Shown: positions 17,408 through 26,448, counted from the first letter of the stretch. The stretch: DNA of 51,547 nucleotides from an uncultured Dorea sp. (GCA_945870325.1 CAMBRQ010000016.1:1-51547), one strand, 5' to 3'. Notes: a model not told the origin generated them from the sequence alone. Numbers and translations: made by a program.

Positions 17408-20023
17408 ATGGCAAAAAAGAAAGATGTAGTACCAGAGATTGTAGACAATGTAGAAGCTCTTGAAGCAAAGATGAAAGCGATGAGAGAAGCTCAGAAAATC
17501 TTCGCTACATACACACAGGAGCAGGTAGACAAGATCTTCTTCGAAGCTGCAATGGCAGCAAACAAAATGCGTATCCCGCTTGCAAAACAGGCAGTAGCGG
17601 AGACTGGACGTGGTATCGTAGAAGATAAGGTAATTAAGAACCATTATGCAGCAGAGTATATCTACAATGCATATAAGAATACAAAGACTTGCGGCGTGAT
17701 TGAAGAGGATACCGCATATGGAATCAAGAAGGTTGCAGAGCCAATCGGTTTGGTAGCAGCAGTTATCCCTACCACGAACCCGACATCAACAGCAATCTTC
17801 AAGACACTGATCTGTCTGAAGACAAGAAATGCAATCATCATCAGCCCACATCCGGCAGCAAAGGCTTGTACAATTGCAGCAGCAAAGGTTGTCCTGGATG
17901 CAGCAGTTAAGGCTGGAGCACCGGAAGGAATCATCGGATGGATCGATGTTCCATCTCTGGAACTGACCAATACAGTAATGAAAGAGGCTGACATTATCCT
18001 GGCAACAGGTGGTCCTGGAATGGTTAAGGCAGCATACTCTTCCGGAAAGCCGGCACTCGGCGTTGGCGCTGGTAATACGCCAGTTATCATTGACGATACG
18101 GCAGATGTTAAGATGGCAGTTAACTCCATCATCCATTCTAAGACATTTGATAATGGTATGATCTGTGCATCTGAGCAGTCTGTAACCGTACTTGACAGCG
18201 TTTATGATGAAGTAAAGAAAGAGTTCGCATACCGCGGATGCTATTTCTTGAAGAAAGGCGAAGAACTTGATAAGGTTCGTAAAACCATCATTATCAATGG
18301 CGCCCTGAATAATAAGATCCCTGGAAAATCTGCTTATGAGATTGCAAAACTGGCAGGAGTAGAAGTGCCGGAAAGCACGAAGATCCTGATTGGTGAAGTT
18401 GAATCCGTAGATATCTCTGAGGAATTTGCTCATGAGAAATTATCTCCGGTACTTGGAATGTACAGAGCGAAGACATTCGACGAGGCACTTGCAAAAGCAG
18501 CACAGTTAGTAGCTGATGGCGGATATGGACATACAGCATCTCTGTACGTACATCCGGCAGAGAAGGAGAAGATTGCAAAACATGCAGCAGCAATGAAGAC
18601 TTGCCGTATCCTGATCAACACACCTTCTTCTCACGGTGGTATCGGTGACTTGTACAACTTCAAACTGGCTCCATCTCTTACACTTGGATGCGGTTCTTGG
18701 GGCGGTAACTCTGTATCTGAGAACGTAGGTGTAAAACACTTAATCAACATTAAGACAGTTGCTGAGAGGAGAGAGAACATGCTGTGGTTTAGAGCGCCTG
18801 AGAAAGTATACTTTAAGAAAGGCTGTATGCCGGTAGCACTTGATGAACTTGGAACAGTTATGCATAAGAAGAAAGCATTTATCGTAACTGATACCTTCTT
18901 ATATAAGAATGGTTATGTAAAACCAATCGAAGCAAAATTAGACGAGATGGGAATCCAGCATGCATGCTTCTATGAAGTTGCACCAGATCCGACATTACAG
19001 TGTGCGCGTAAAGGTACAGATCAGATGAGAGCATTCGAGCCAGATACGATTATCGCTCTTGGTGGCGGATCAGCAATGGATGCAGCTAAGATCATGTGGC
19101 TGATGTATGAGCATCCAGAAGCAAACTTCGAAGATATGGCTATGGACTTCATGGATATCCGTAAGAGAGTATTTACATTCCCTAAGATGGGCGAGAAAGC
19201 ATACTTTGTAGCCATCCCAACATCTTCTGGTACAGGATCTGAGGTAACACCATTTGCTATCATTACAGATGCAGAGACAGGCGTAAAATGGCCAATCGCT
19301 GACTATGAGTTGCTGCCGGATATGGCTATCGTAGATGTTGACAATGCAATGACAGCTCCTAAGGGACTGACAAGCGCATCTGGTATCGATGTAATGACAC
19401 ATGCAATCGAGGCTTATGTATCCATCATGGCAACAGACTTTACAGATGGTCTTGCTATGAAGGCAGTAAAGATGGTATTCGATTATCTGCCGTCTGCATA
19501 TGCTAACGGTGCAAATGATCCAATCGCAAGAGAGAAGATGGCTAACGCTTCCTGCATGGCTGGTATGGCATTTGCCAATGCATTCCTGGGACTGAACCAC
19601 TCTATGGCTCACAAACTTGGTGCATTCCATCACCTGCCACACGGTGTAGCAAACGCTGTAATCTTAACAGAAGTTATGAGATACAATGCAGCAGAAGTTC
19701 CAACTAAGATGGGAACATTCTCTCAGTATCAGTATCCACATGCACTTGCAAGATATGCAGAATTAGGACGTTTTGCAGGATGCAAGGGTAATACTGATGA
19801 AGAAGTATTCGAAGACTTCCTTGCAAAATTGGAAGTATTAAAAGAGCAGATTGGTATTAAGAAGTCTATCAAAGAATATGGAATTGATGAGCAGTACTTC
19901 TTGGATACATTAGATGATATGGTAGAGCAGGCCTTCAACGATCAGTGTACAGGTGCAAACCCAAGATATCCACTGATGAAGGAAATGAAAGAGATTTACC
20001 TGAAATGCTATTATGGTAAATAA
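17408..20023 (+). CDS. adhE: Bifunctional acetaldehyde-CoA/alcohol dehydrogenase
   Basis: 871 residues. The N-terminal CoA-acylating aldehyde dehydrogenase half has the catalytic cysteine C253 in GMICASEQS; the C-terminal iron-dependent alcohol dehydrogenase half has GGGSAMDAAK and metal-ligand histidines in the region LNHSMAHKLGAFHHLPHG. It reduces acetyl-CoA to ethanol in two NADH-using steps and forms spirosomes in known cases. The start at 17408 (MAKKKDVVPEIVDNV) follows AGGGAGG; the frame is open further upstream through the promoter, which cannot be coding. Two Rex-like sites upstream fit redox control of fermentation. Confidence 0.97.
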   Translation: MAKKKDVVPEIVDNVEALEAKMKAMREAQKIFATYTQEQVDKIFFEAAMAANKMRIPLAKQAVAETGRGIVEDKVIKNHYAAEYIYNAYKNTKTCGVIEEDTAYGIKKVAEPIGLVAAVIPTTNPTSTAIFKTLICLKTRNAIIISPHPAAKACTIAAAKVVLDAAVKAGAPEGIIGWIDVPSLELTNTVMKEADIILATGGPGMVKAAYSSGKPALGVGAGNTPVIIDDTADVKMAVNSIIHSKTFDNGMICASEQSVTVLDSVYDEVKKEFAYRGCYFLKKGEELDKVRKTIIINGALNNKIPGKSAYEIAKLAGVEVPESTKILIGEVESVDISEEFAHEKLSPVLGMYRAKTFDEALAKAAQLVADGGYGHTASLYVHPAEKEKIAKHAAAMKTCRILINTPSSHGGIGDLYNFKLAPSLTLGCGSWGGNSVSENVGVKHLINIKTVAERRENMLWFRAPEKVYFKKGCMPVALDELGTVMHKKKAFIVTDTFLYKNGYVKPIEAKLDEMGIQHACFYEVAPDPTLQCARKGTDQMRAFEPDTIIALGGGSAMDAAKIMWLMYEHPEANFEDMAMDFMDIRKRVFTFPKMGEKAYFVAIPTSSGTGSEVTPFAIITDAETGVKWPIADYELLPDMAIVDVDNAMTAPKGLTSASGIDVMTHAIEAYVSIMATDFTDGLAMKAVKMVFDYLPSAYANGANDPIAREKMANASCMAGMAFANAFLGLNHSMAHKLGAFHHLPHGVANAVILTEVMRYNAAEVPTKMGTFSQYQYPHALARYAELGRFAGCKGNTDEEVFEDFLAKLEVLKEQIGIKKSIKEYGIDEQYFLDTLDDMVEQAFNDQCTGANPRYPLMKEMKEIYLKCYYGK

Positions 20024-20038
20024 ATAGTTGTTTGAAGC

Positions 20039-20078
20039 AAAAGATGCTGACTTTCTTATGGGAGTCGGCATCTTTTGT
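20039..20078 (+). terminator. Terminator after adhE
   Basis: A stem pairing AAGATGCTGACT with AGTCGGCATCTT, one wobble pair, ending in TTTT. It lies 15 bases after the adhE stop. Confidence 0.85.
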
Positions 20079-20138
20079 CACTTTAAAGATAAAGTAACAG
20101 TACTATTTTGGTCATTTTCTGGAGGAAATTTGCTCGAT

Positions 20139-20156
20139 TAGTTAAATAATTAACGA
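20139..20156. promoter_or_regulatory. Third Rex-like palindrome, upstream of the kinase gene
   Basis: TAGTTAAATAATTAACGA matches TTGTTAA-N4-TTAACAA at 12 of 14 defined bases. It lies 144 bases before the next gene and about 46 bases upstream of that gene's proposed -35, so it is not in a classical repression position. AT-rich chance matches are possible. Confidence 0.4.
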
Positions 20157-20201
20157 TAAAATTTAATGAAAAAATTTGGTTAAAAAAATATCAAAAAGTA
20201 C

Positions 20202-20230
20202 TTTTCAAATGCTTCATATGGGTGTATAAT
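20202..20230 (+). promoter_or_regulatory. Probable promoter of the phosphotransferase gene
   Basis: A perfect -10 TATAAT (20225-20230) with a poor -35 (TTTTCA, 20202-20207) at 17 bases. The gene start is 53 bases downstream. Confidence 0.5.
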
Positions 20231-20282
20231 GCAACTATCAAGTAAATGAACGGCATTATTATAATATGAGGAGGCATAGCTT

Positions 20283-21038
20283 ATGAAACTGGAACAAGGC
20301 AATCTGATCTTAAAGCGTAGTTACAAAGAGGTCTATAAGTGTGAAGGAGGTATCGTGAAAGTATTCGAGAAGACACATCCGAAGTCAGCGATCTTCAATG
20401 AGGCGCTTAACACAGTACGAGTAGAAGAGACCGGAATGGATATTCCCAAATTAAAAGAGGTAACCCAGATTGATGGTAAATGGGCGCTGGTAATTGAATA
20501 CAAGGATGGCAAGACCTTAGAGGAGATGATGAAAGTAGATCCTCAGAATATGGAAAAATACATGTCCGACTTTGTAGATCTTCAGTTAAAGATCCAGAGC
20601 AACAAAGCACCGATGCTTAATAAATTAAAGGATAAACTGGCAAGACAGATTGATGGTCTGAAAGAGTTAGACGCTACACAGCGTTATGAATTACGTACCA
20701 GACTGGAAAGCATGCCAAAACATACAAAAGTGTGCCACGGAGATTACAATCCAAGTAACGTTATCGTAGGCAAGAATGGTAAGATGACGGTTGTAGACTG
20801 GGCACATGTAACACAGGGCAATGCAAGCGCAGATGCAGCAATGACTTATCTGCTCTTCGCGTTAAAGGATCAGGCAGTGGCAGATATGTATCTCGATATG
20901 TTCTGCAAGAAGAGCGATACGGCAAAACAGTATGTACAGCAGTGGCTGCCAATCGTAGCAGCTTCACAACTTGAGAAGGATAACGAACTTGAGAAAGAAT
21001 TCCTCATGAAGTGGATCGATGTAATGGACTATCAATAG
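20283..21038 (+). CDS. Aminoglycoside-phosphotransferase-fold kinase, substrate unknown
   Basis: 251 residues of the APH/choline kinase superfamily. The catalytic-loop motif H152-G-D154-x4-N159 (CHGDYNPSN) is followed by the metal-binding Asp in VVDWAHV. The N-lobe is short. Such stand-alone proteins phosphorylate small molecules (sugars, antibiotics, choline); nothing here indicates which. GAGGAGGC precedes the ATG. It is monocistronic, ending at a giant hairpin, and convergent with the wall-hydrolase gene. Confidence 0.75.
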   Translation: MKLEQGNLILKRSYKEVYKCEGGIVKVFEKTHPKSAIFNEALNTVRVEETGMDIPKLKEVTQIDGKWALVIEYKDGKTLEEMMKVDPQNMEKYMSDFVDLQLKIQSNKAPMLNKLKDKLARQIDGLKELDATQRYELRTRLESMPKHTKVCHGDYNPSNVIVGKNGKMTVVDWAHVTQGNASADAAMTYLLFALKDQAVADMYLDMFCKKSDTAKQYVQQWLPIVAASQLEKDNELEKEFLMKWIDVMDYQ

Positions 21039-21057
21039 TCGCGATAAACTAAGCGGA

Positions 21058-21183
21058 TTACAGGATAAAAGAAGGAATCAGGGAAACATGCTCGCATATT
21101 TCCCTGATTCCTTCTTTTATCCTGTAAGGCGCGTGTAACGCGCCTCATGGATCTGATGCCTGTCAAGGTATCAGATCCATGAG
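21058..21183. terminator. Three consecutive perfect hairpins between convergent genes
   Basis: Hairpin 1 has 29-bp perfect arms (21058-21086 and 21099-21127) and a 12-base loop; hairpin 2 is AGGCGCG/CGCGCCT (21127-21145); hairpin 3 has 14-bp perfect arms (21144-21157 and 21170-21183), also with a 12-base loop. They fill the space between the kinase gene (+) and the wall-hydrolase gene (-). Hairpin 1 has short A/T tracts within its arms and may terminate in both directions, but it is far longer than a normal terminator. Confidence 0.8.
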
Positions 21184-21207
21184 AGTCCGCACATCCCCGC
21201 CCAAATA

Positions 21208-22311
21208 TTAAAAGAATACATTGCCTCCAACATTCACCCCAGCCACTCCTGTACTGGCTGATCTGAAGGAATAGCAATTTGCTACGGCAGCATGTCTCGT
21301 ACCTCCAAGTGCTGCCTGTGCAACAGAATAGGCGGTAGAAGAAGGACCTCTTGAGAGGACTCGTTCCAAAGCTCCATTCCATGTAGGGGCAAACTGACCA
21401 GATTGATAGATTACCCCTTTCAGTGAATTTGGATAACTTGGACTAGCCACTCTGTTCATTACAACTGTTGCAACCGCAAGCATACCATCATATCCGCCAG
21501 CTTCACACTGAAGCAGTGCGGCAAATAAAGCCACATCACTGGTACCAGCGGGCGTAGGATCGGTAGTAATTGTACCGGATGAGCCGTTGGTTTGTCCATT
21601 ATTGCCGGATGGGGTAGTATTCGAGTTCGTACCCGGTGGGGTAATTGCACCGGATATTTCATTATTCTGTGCTGTCTTAAGTGCTTCTTCCGCAGCGCGG
21701 GCACGTTCTAACTGTTCCTTATAATCATCCAACTGCCCGGAGGCTGAAGAGATCTTAGAGGTAAGTGCCTTTTCCTTGGCAGTCAGATCGCTCTGCATAG
21801 ATGTCAGTTCATCCTGCTTTGCCTTAAGATCTGTCTGTTTCTCTTCCACGCTGATGCGGACATTCTGTAATTCTTCCAGCATGGATCTGTCATATTCGCT
21901 GATGGTAGTTACATATTCTGCTTTGTTAAGAAAATCAGCCATGTTCTCTGAGGAAAACAGAATCTGAAGCAGAGAGACGCTTCCGCCCTCGTACATGAAC
22001 TTGATTCTGTCTTTCATGGCATCATACTGCGCATCTTCATTGAGTTGTGCTGCAGCTAAGTCGAGTTTGGCTTTTTCAACTTCAGCGGACAATTCTTCAA
22101 TCTGTGCGGAAGCACTGTCAAGTTCGGCACTTAAAGATGATAATTGGCTGTTCAAGTCATCCAGTTCATTCTGTAGATCAGAAGTTGTAATTTCTAATTC
22201 ATCTGCCGAAGGTGCTGAATATACCGGAATACTTACAGAAGCAATCGTTACGGTAGATACGGCAACTGCCAGAATGGACCGTAATATACGTTTCTTTTCT
22301 TGATTTATCAT
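21208..22311 (-). CDS. Secreted coiled-coil protein with SleB-type cell wall hydrolase domain
   Basis: 367 residues. A signal peptide (about residues 1-35 ending near VYSA) leads to a long coiled coil (about 40-200, PcsB-like heptads such as LDDLNSQLSSLSAELDSASA), a low-complexity Asn/Thr/Gly linker, and a C-terminal SleB-type hydrolase domain (LLQCEAGGYDGMLAVATVVM, with the likely catalytic Glu in CEAG). It should act on peptidoglycan outside the membrane, perhaps in division or remodelling. The start at 22311 is preferred over 22317 because GAAAGGA then has seven-base spacing. Confidence 0.88.
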   Translation of the reverse strand: MINQEKKRILRSILAVAVSTVTIASVSIPVYSAPSADELEITTSDLQNELDDLNSQLSSLSAELDSASAQIEELSAEVEKAKLDLAAAQLNEDAQYDAMKDRIKFMYEGGSVSLLQILFSSENMADFLNKAEYVTTISEYDRSMLEELQNVRISVEEKQTDLKAKQDELTSMQSDLTAKEKALTSKISSASGQLDDYKEQLERARAAEEALKTAQNNEISGAITPPGTNSNTTPSGNNGQTNGSSGTITTDPTPAGTSDVALFAALLQCEAGGYDGMLAVATVVMNRVASPSYPNSLKGVIYQSGQFAPTWNGALERVLSRGPSSTAYSVAQAALGGTRHAAVANCYSFRSASTGVAGVNVGGNVFF

Positions 22312-22347
22312 ATTCATATCCTTTCTCTAATTAGCAAGTGCTTAACT

Positions 22348-22389
22348 ATTATACAACAAATTGCTTTATAAAGCAAATTTTGTTATTAT
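22348..22389. promoter_or_regulatory. Divergent promoters sharing one palindromic -35 region
   Basis: The perfect 16-base palindrome TTGCTTTATAAAGCAA (22361-22376) supplies TTGCTT as the -35 for both directions. Leftward: -10 TATAAT on the minus strand (22348-22353), 17-base spacer. Rightward: -10 TATTAT (22384-22389), 17-base spacer. Polymerase could not occupy both at once, and the palindrome is also a natural operator candidate. Confidence 0.6.
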
Positions 22390-22421
22390 ATAAAGAGAAT
22401 AAAAGATTGCGAGGATTGCAT

Positions 22422-23006
22422 ATGAAAAAATATGAAGAAGATCATTATCGATTCGAAAATATTAAAGATTATATATACCCTTGGGTAAAGGGGAGTGCGC
22501 TTGTAGATTCGCAGGCGCTGAATGGTAAACATATTTCGGAAAAAGACACGCCGGTTGTGTCATTTATAGAAGATCTGGCGATTATATTTGTTATAAAACG
22601 AAATGATGATGTATATGAAGTGTTGAAGGATAACATGCTTCCGCCAGGCTGCGATATTGAAGAACTGTTCTATTCCTCCTGTGAGAATCTGGTAAGAGAT
22701 GTGGAGTTCACGATTGCGAATACCTGGTATGGCGGATTTGCGATGATGGCAGATGGATATCATGAAACAAGTTCTCTTTGTTTTAAACATATCTGGCAGG
22801 TATGCGTAGATAAGTTAAAGGATGATTTGGTGATTATGGCGCCTTGTAAGGATACGCTTCTGTTCGCCCCGGCAGGGCAGAAGAACGTTGTAGAGAAGAT
22901 GATTGAGCATGGAGAACTGTCGTACGAACAGAGCCAGGATAAGATCAGCAAGACGCTGATGCTATTTTCAAAAGACAGAAAGGAATTGACAGTTTATGAA
23001 GATTAA
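22422..23006 (+). CDS. DUF1444/DUF5688-like protein of unknown function
   Basis: 194 residues; no signal peptide or membrane segment. Segments such as VSFIEDLAIIFVIKRNDDVY and KDDLVIMAPCKDTLLFAPAG remind me of the DUF1444/DUF5688 families, which have no firm function. The start at 22422 is just downstream of the proposed promoter; the longer frame to 22338 crosses that promoter and is rejected. It overlaps the following HAD gene by 11 bases, so the two are probably co-translated. Confidence 0.6.
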   Translation: MKKYEEDHYRFENIKDYIYPWVKGSALVDSQALNGKHISEKDTPVVSFIEDLAIIFVIKRNDDVYEVLKDNMLPPGCDIEELFYSSCENLVRDVEFTIANTWYGGFAMMADGYHETSSLCFKHIWQVCVDKLKDDLVIMAPCKDTLLFAPAGQKNVVEKMIEHGELSYEQSQDKISKTLMLFSKDRKELTVYED

Positions 23007-23826
23007 GACGCGGATTATAGGGCTGGATCTGGATGGAACGCTTCTTACGACGCAGAAGGAACTTACCCCATATACGAGAGAAGTCTTGGGGCGGGCAATC
23101 GAACAGGGAATTATTGTGATGCCTGCAACGGGAAGACCGTTAAGCGGAATACCGGAGGAATTGCTGCATTTCCCTGGGATAAGGTATGCAGTGACCGCAA
23201 ATGGCGGGCGAATTGTAGATATCCGGACAAAAGAAACATTGTATGAATGCCTGGTACCTGCTGAAATTGCAAGAAAAGTATTGGATATTTTTGAACACTA
23301 TGATACACTGCGAGAGATATATTATGACGGAACTGGCTATGCGCAGGAAGATGCGCTGAAGGTGATTGATCGTTATTTGGATTCACCGCCTATGGCGAAT
23401 TATATTGTGTCGACCCGTATTCCGGTTGCGGATGTCAGGGCAAAGTTCGAAGAAGAGAACCGGAGTGTGGATAAGATACAGGGTTTATTTGTGACGGTAG
23501 AAGATAGGAATGCGGCTTTAGAAGAACTGAGAGCAGTTCCTGACATCGAGGTGACAGGAGCGCTTACGAAGAATATAGAAGTTAATGCCAAAGGTGTGAA
23601 CAAGGGAAAGGCGCTTGTAAGGCTGGGAGAACTTCTTGGAATCAGAAGGGAAGAGATCATGGCATTCGGAGATGGCTCCAATGATCTCTACATGATGCAA
23701 GAGGTTGGAACAGGCGTAGCAATGGAAAATGGAACGAAAGAGGTAAAAGAAGCAGCAGACTATATCACGGCATCCAACGATCAGGAAGGAGTCGCCAGAT
23801 TTATCGAAGAGTATGTGCTTAAGTAG
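22996..23826 (+). CDS. Cof-type HAD-superfamily phosphatase
   Basis: 276 residues of HAD class IIB. Motif I is D11-L-D13-G-T (GLDLDGTLL), motif II is in MPATGRP, and motif IV is FGDGSNDLYMM. The cap domain lies between. These enzymes dephosphorylate sugar phosphates and nucleotides or flavin precursors; the substrate is not predictable. It overlaps the preceding gene by 11 bases and is 15 bases before uppP. Confidence 0.92.
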   Translation: MKIKTRIIGLDLDGTLLTTQKELTPYTREVLGRAIEQGIIVMPATGRPLSGIPEELLHFPGIRYAVTANGGRIVDIRTKETLYECLVPAEIARKVLDIFEHYDTLREIYYDGTGYAQEDALKVIDRYLDSPPMANYIVSTRIPVADVRAKFEEENRSVDKIQGLFVTVEDRNAALEELRAVPDIEVTGALTKNIEVNAKGVNKGKALVRLGELLGIRREEIMAFGDGSNDLYMMQEVGTGVAMENGTKEVKEAADYITASNDQEGVARFIEEYVLK

Positions 23827-23841
23827 TGAAAGGAGAGAAAG

Positions 23842-24669
23842 ATGTTAGATGCATTAAAGGTTATAATTCTTGGTATCGTAGAAGGAATTACGGAGTGGCT
23901 TCCGGTCAGCAGTACAGGACACCTGATTCTGGTGGGGGATCTGCTTAAGCCAAGCATGAGCGATGCGTTCATGGAGATGTTCAATGTAGTGATTCAGTTA
24001 GGAGCAATTATGGCGGTAGTCGTACTGTATTTCCATAAGTTGAATCCATTTTCGCCAAGGAAGACGCAGAAGCAGAAGATGCTTACCTGGCAGATGTGGA
24101 TTAAGGTGCTGATTGCCACTGTGCCGGCAGCGGTGATAGGGCTTCTTTTTAATGATATTCTGGAGGAACTGTTCTACAAGCCATTGCCCGTTGCGGTCAT
24201 GCTGATTGTCTATGGTGTGCTCTTTATTATCGTTGAGAACCGTAATGAAGGACGCAGACCGACAGTCAGAAGGATATCGGAACTGACGGTGCCGATGCTT
24301 CTGGGAATCGGAGTATTCCAGATGCTGGCGCTGATTCCGGGGACTTCCAGATCGGGTGCGACGATCGTAGGAGCTTTGATTATTGGAGTATCAAGAGAAG
24401 TGGCAGCGGAATTCACTTTCTTTCTTGCAATTCCTGTGATGTTCGGAGCAAGTCTTCTTAAGTTGGTGAAGTTCGGATTCCATTTTACGGCGGCAGAATT
24501 CGGATTCCTGATGTTGGGATGTCTGGTATCTTTTGGACTCTCTATTGTAGCGATCCGCTTCTTGATGGGCTACATAAAGAAGAATGATTTTAAAGTATTC
24601 GGCTATTATAGAATCGTGCTTGGCGGCCTGATTATCATAGTTACAATCGTCCAGGCAATTATTGCATAA
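23842..24669 (+). CDS. uppP: Undecaprenyl-diphosphate phosphatase
   Basis: 275 residues, a polytopic membrane protein of the BacA/UppP family. The two signature regions are GIVEGITEWLPVSSTGHLIL near the N-terminus and IPGTSRSGATIVGALIIGVS in the second half. It recycles undecaprenyl diphosphate to the monophosphate carrier for peptidoglycan synthesis and is linked to bacitracin tolerance. AAAGGAGAG precedes the ATG; a terminator follows. Confidence 0.96.
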   Translation: MLDALKVIILGIVEGITEWLPVSSTGHLILVGDLLKPSMSDAFMEMFNVVIQLGAIMAVVVLYFHKLNPFSPRKTQKQKMLTWQMWIKVLIATVPAAVIGLLFNDILEELFYKPLPVAVMLIVYGVLFIIVENRNEGRRPTVRRISELTVPMLLGIGVFQMLALIPGTSRSGATIVGALIIGVSREVAAEFTFFLAIPVMFGASLLKLVKFGFHFTAAEFGFLMLGCLVSFGLSIVAIRFLMGYIKKNDFKVFGYYRIVLGGLIIIVTIVQAIIA

Positions 24670-24685
24670 AATTCATCTAAAGAAT

Positions 24686-24730
24686 AGTGGCTTTTTCAGC
24701 AAAATATGTGGAAAAAGCCACTTGTTTTTT
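24686..24730 (+). terminator. Terminator after uppP
   Basis: AGTGGCTTTTTC (24686-24697) pairs perfectly with GAAAAAGCCACT (24711-24722), followed by TGTTTTTT. Confidence 0.92.
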
Positions 24731-24749
24731 ATAGAAAACATGATAAAAT
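24722..24749 (+). promoter_or_regulatory. Possible promoter of the amino-acid transporter operon
   Basis: TTGTTT (24722-24727), 16-base spacer, TAAAAT (24744-24749). The -35 coincides with the T-run of the uppP terminator. Other AT-rich choices exist in the next 50 bases. Confidence 0.35.
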
Positions 24750-24810
24750 ATTAAAAGTGCTTGTATTTTTATGCAGAATAGAAAATAATTTTTTTTTGGA
24801 GGAAATAAGT

Positions 24811-25704
24811 ATGAAGATGAAGAAGTTAGTTAGCATGTTGCTTGCTGTTGCCTGTGTATTCTCCATGGCAGCATGCGGATCAAAAGATGAGTCTAAGGAT
24901 AGTGGTGACGCAGGAAGTGATGCATCATCAGAGGCTGTAACAGCGAAGGTAATTGATGTTGACCTGACAAGCGAAGAGTATGCATTTGGTGTGGATAAGA
25001 CGCAGCCGGAACTGTTGGATCAGGTGAATGCATTTGTTAATCAGATTAAAGAAGACGGAACGCTGGATGAGATCTGCGATAAGTACTTCGGAGATGGAGA
25101 GCCGGTTGCTGTTGAGTCCGCAGCATTGGATGAGTCTAAAGATCAGCTTGTAGTTGCTACGAATGCGGCATTTGAGCCATTCGAGTACACCAAGGGTGAC
25201 AGTTACTACGGAATCGATATGGAGATCGCTGCTCTGCTTGCAGAGGAACTGGATAAAGAACTGGTAATCCAGAACATGGACTTTGATGCTGTATGTCTGT
25301 CCGTAAGCCAGCAGAAATGTGATATCGCTATGGCAGGTCTGACCATCAATGAAGAGAGAGAAGAGTATGTAACATTCACAGATTCTTACTATGAAGCATC
25401 ACAGCGTCTGATTGTTCCGAACAGTGATACAACATTTGACGATTGCAAAGATGCAGATGCAGTAGCAGAACTTCTTGGCAAGTTGAGCGATTCAGATGCA
25501 ATCGGTGTTCAGGCAGGTACAACAGGACAGTATTATGTAGAGGGTGATGCAGACTGGGGATTTGACGGACTGCCGGCAAAATGTACTACATATAAGAGTG
25601 GATCGCTTGCCGTACAGGATATGCTGAATGGCAATATCAAATATGTCATCATCGATGCAGCACCAGCAACTGCTATTACAGAAGCAATCAATGAGATGCA
25701 GTAG
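24811..25704 (+). CDS. Amino-acid ABC transporter binding lipoprotein, apparently circularly permuted
   Basis: 297 residues. A lipoprotein signal ends at C22 (SMAAC). The solute-binding family 3 elements occur in an unusual order. Residues about 46-95 (SEEYAFGVDK ... DGTLDEICDKYFGDG) resemble the usual C-terminal end of the family. The usual N-terminal start (LVVATNAAFEPFEYTKGDSY) begins near residue 113, and the protein stops at IDAAPATAITEAINEMQ, where normal members continue into the segment seen here at the front. The order fits a circular permutation across the hinge. The permease and ATPase follow. The ligand is probably a polar amino acid. The start at 24811 has GGAGG upstream. Confidence 0.88.
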   Translation: MKMKKLVSMLLAVACVFSMAACGSKDESKDSGDAGSDASSEAVTAKVIDVDLTSEEYAFGVDKTQPELLDQVNAFVNQIKEDGTLDEICDKYFGDGEPVAVESAALDESKDQLVVATNAAFEPFEYTKGDSYYGIDMEIAALLAEELDKELVIQNMDFDAVCLSVSQQKCDIAMAGLTINEEREEYVTFTDSYYEASQRLIVPNSDTTFDDCKDADAVAELLGKLSDSDAIGVQAGTTGQYYVEGDADWGFDGLPAKCTTYKSGSLAVQDMLNGNIKYVIIDAAPATAITEAINEMQ

Positions 25705-25737
25705 ATCTCGGTGATCAGATAAAGAAAAAGGTACACA

Positions 25738-26448
25738 ATGGGGAATTTTGATCAAAAAGTAAACAAATTTATAGAGATATTCCTGGAACAGAATGGTTAT
25801 GTGAAGGTTGTGGAAGGCTTACAGAATACACTGTTGATCGCAGTCAGCGGTCTGATCATTGGTATTCTGATTGGAACGGTGATTGCGACGGTAAGGGTAC
25901 TTCCTAAGTATAAGGTGCTGCCAAGAGTATTGAATGCAATCTGCAGTCTTTATGTTGCCATGTTCAGAGGAACGCCAATGGTTGTTCAGTTGCTTGTATT
26001 CTATTATGTACTGCTGCCGATCATCGGCTGGAAGATTACCGGAGTCCAGGTTGCCATGCTGGTATTCGGACTAAATAGTGGAGCATACATCTCTGAGATT
26101 ATGCGAAGCGGTATTCAGTCAGTCGACCCTGGACAGATGGAGGCTGGACGTGCAGTGGGATTGAGTTTTGGCGCAAGTATGTGCAAGATCGTGATCCCGC
26201 AGGCAGTGAAGAACATTCTTCCTACGCTGGGTAATGAATTCATCTCTTTGATTAAAGAGACGTCAGTCGTAAGTTTTGTAGGGGCAGCAGACCTCTATGT
26301 TGCGTTTAATTATATAGGAAGCAACAGTTACGAATTCATGGTTCCTTATCTGGTAATGGCATTGATCTACATATTGCTTGTGCTTGTGATTTCTTTGCTT
26401 GTAAAATTGATGGAAAGGAGCTTGAAGAAGAGTGATAGACGTAATTAA
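25738..26448 (+). CDS. Polar amino-acid ABC transporter permease
   Basis: 236 residues, HisM/GlnP type, with about five membrane segments and the EAA-like loop ([40 protein letters not shown]). It forms the membrane channel for the binding protein upstream. The ribosome binding site is weak (AAAAAGG). It overlaps the ATPase gene by 17 bases. Confidence 0.93.
   Translation: MGNFDQKVNKFIEIFLEQNGYVKVVEGLQNTLLIAVSGLIIGILIGTVIATVRVLPKYKVLPRVLNAICSLYVAMFRGTPMVVQLLVFYYVLLPIIGWKITGVQVAMLVFGLNSGAYISEIMRSGIQSVDPGQMEAGRAVGLSFGASMCKIVIPQAVKNILPTLGNEFISLIKETSVVSFVGAADLYVAFNYIGSNSYEFMVPYLVMALIYILLVLVISLLVKLMERSLKKSDRRN

Noticed and set aside
19070..19642. Long minus-strand open frame of 190 codons inside adhE
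   Set aside because: Shadow of a strongly biased coding sequence; cysteine-rich and without family features or ribosome binding site.
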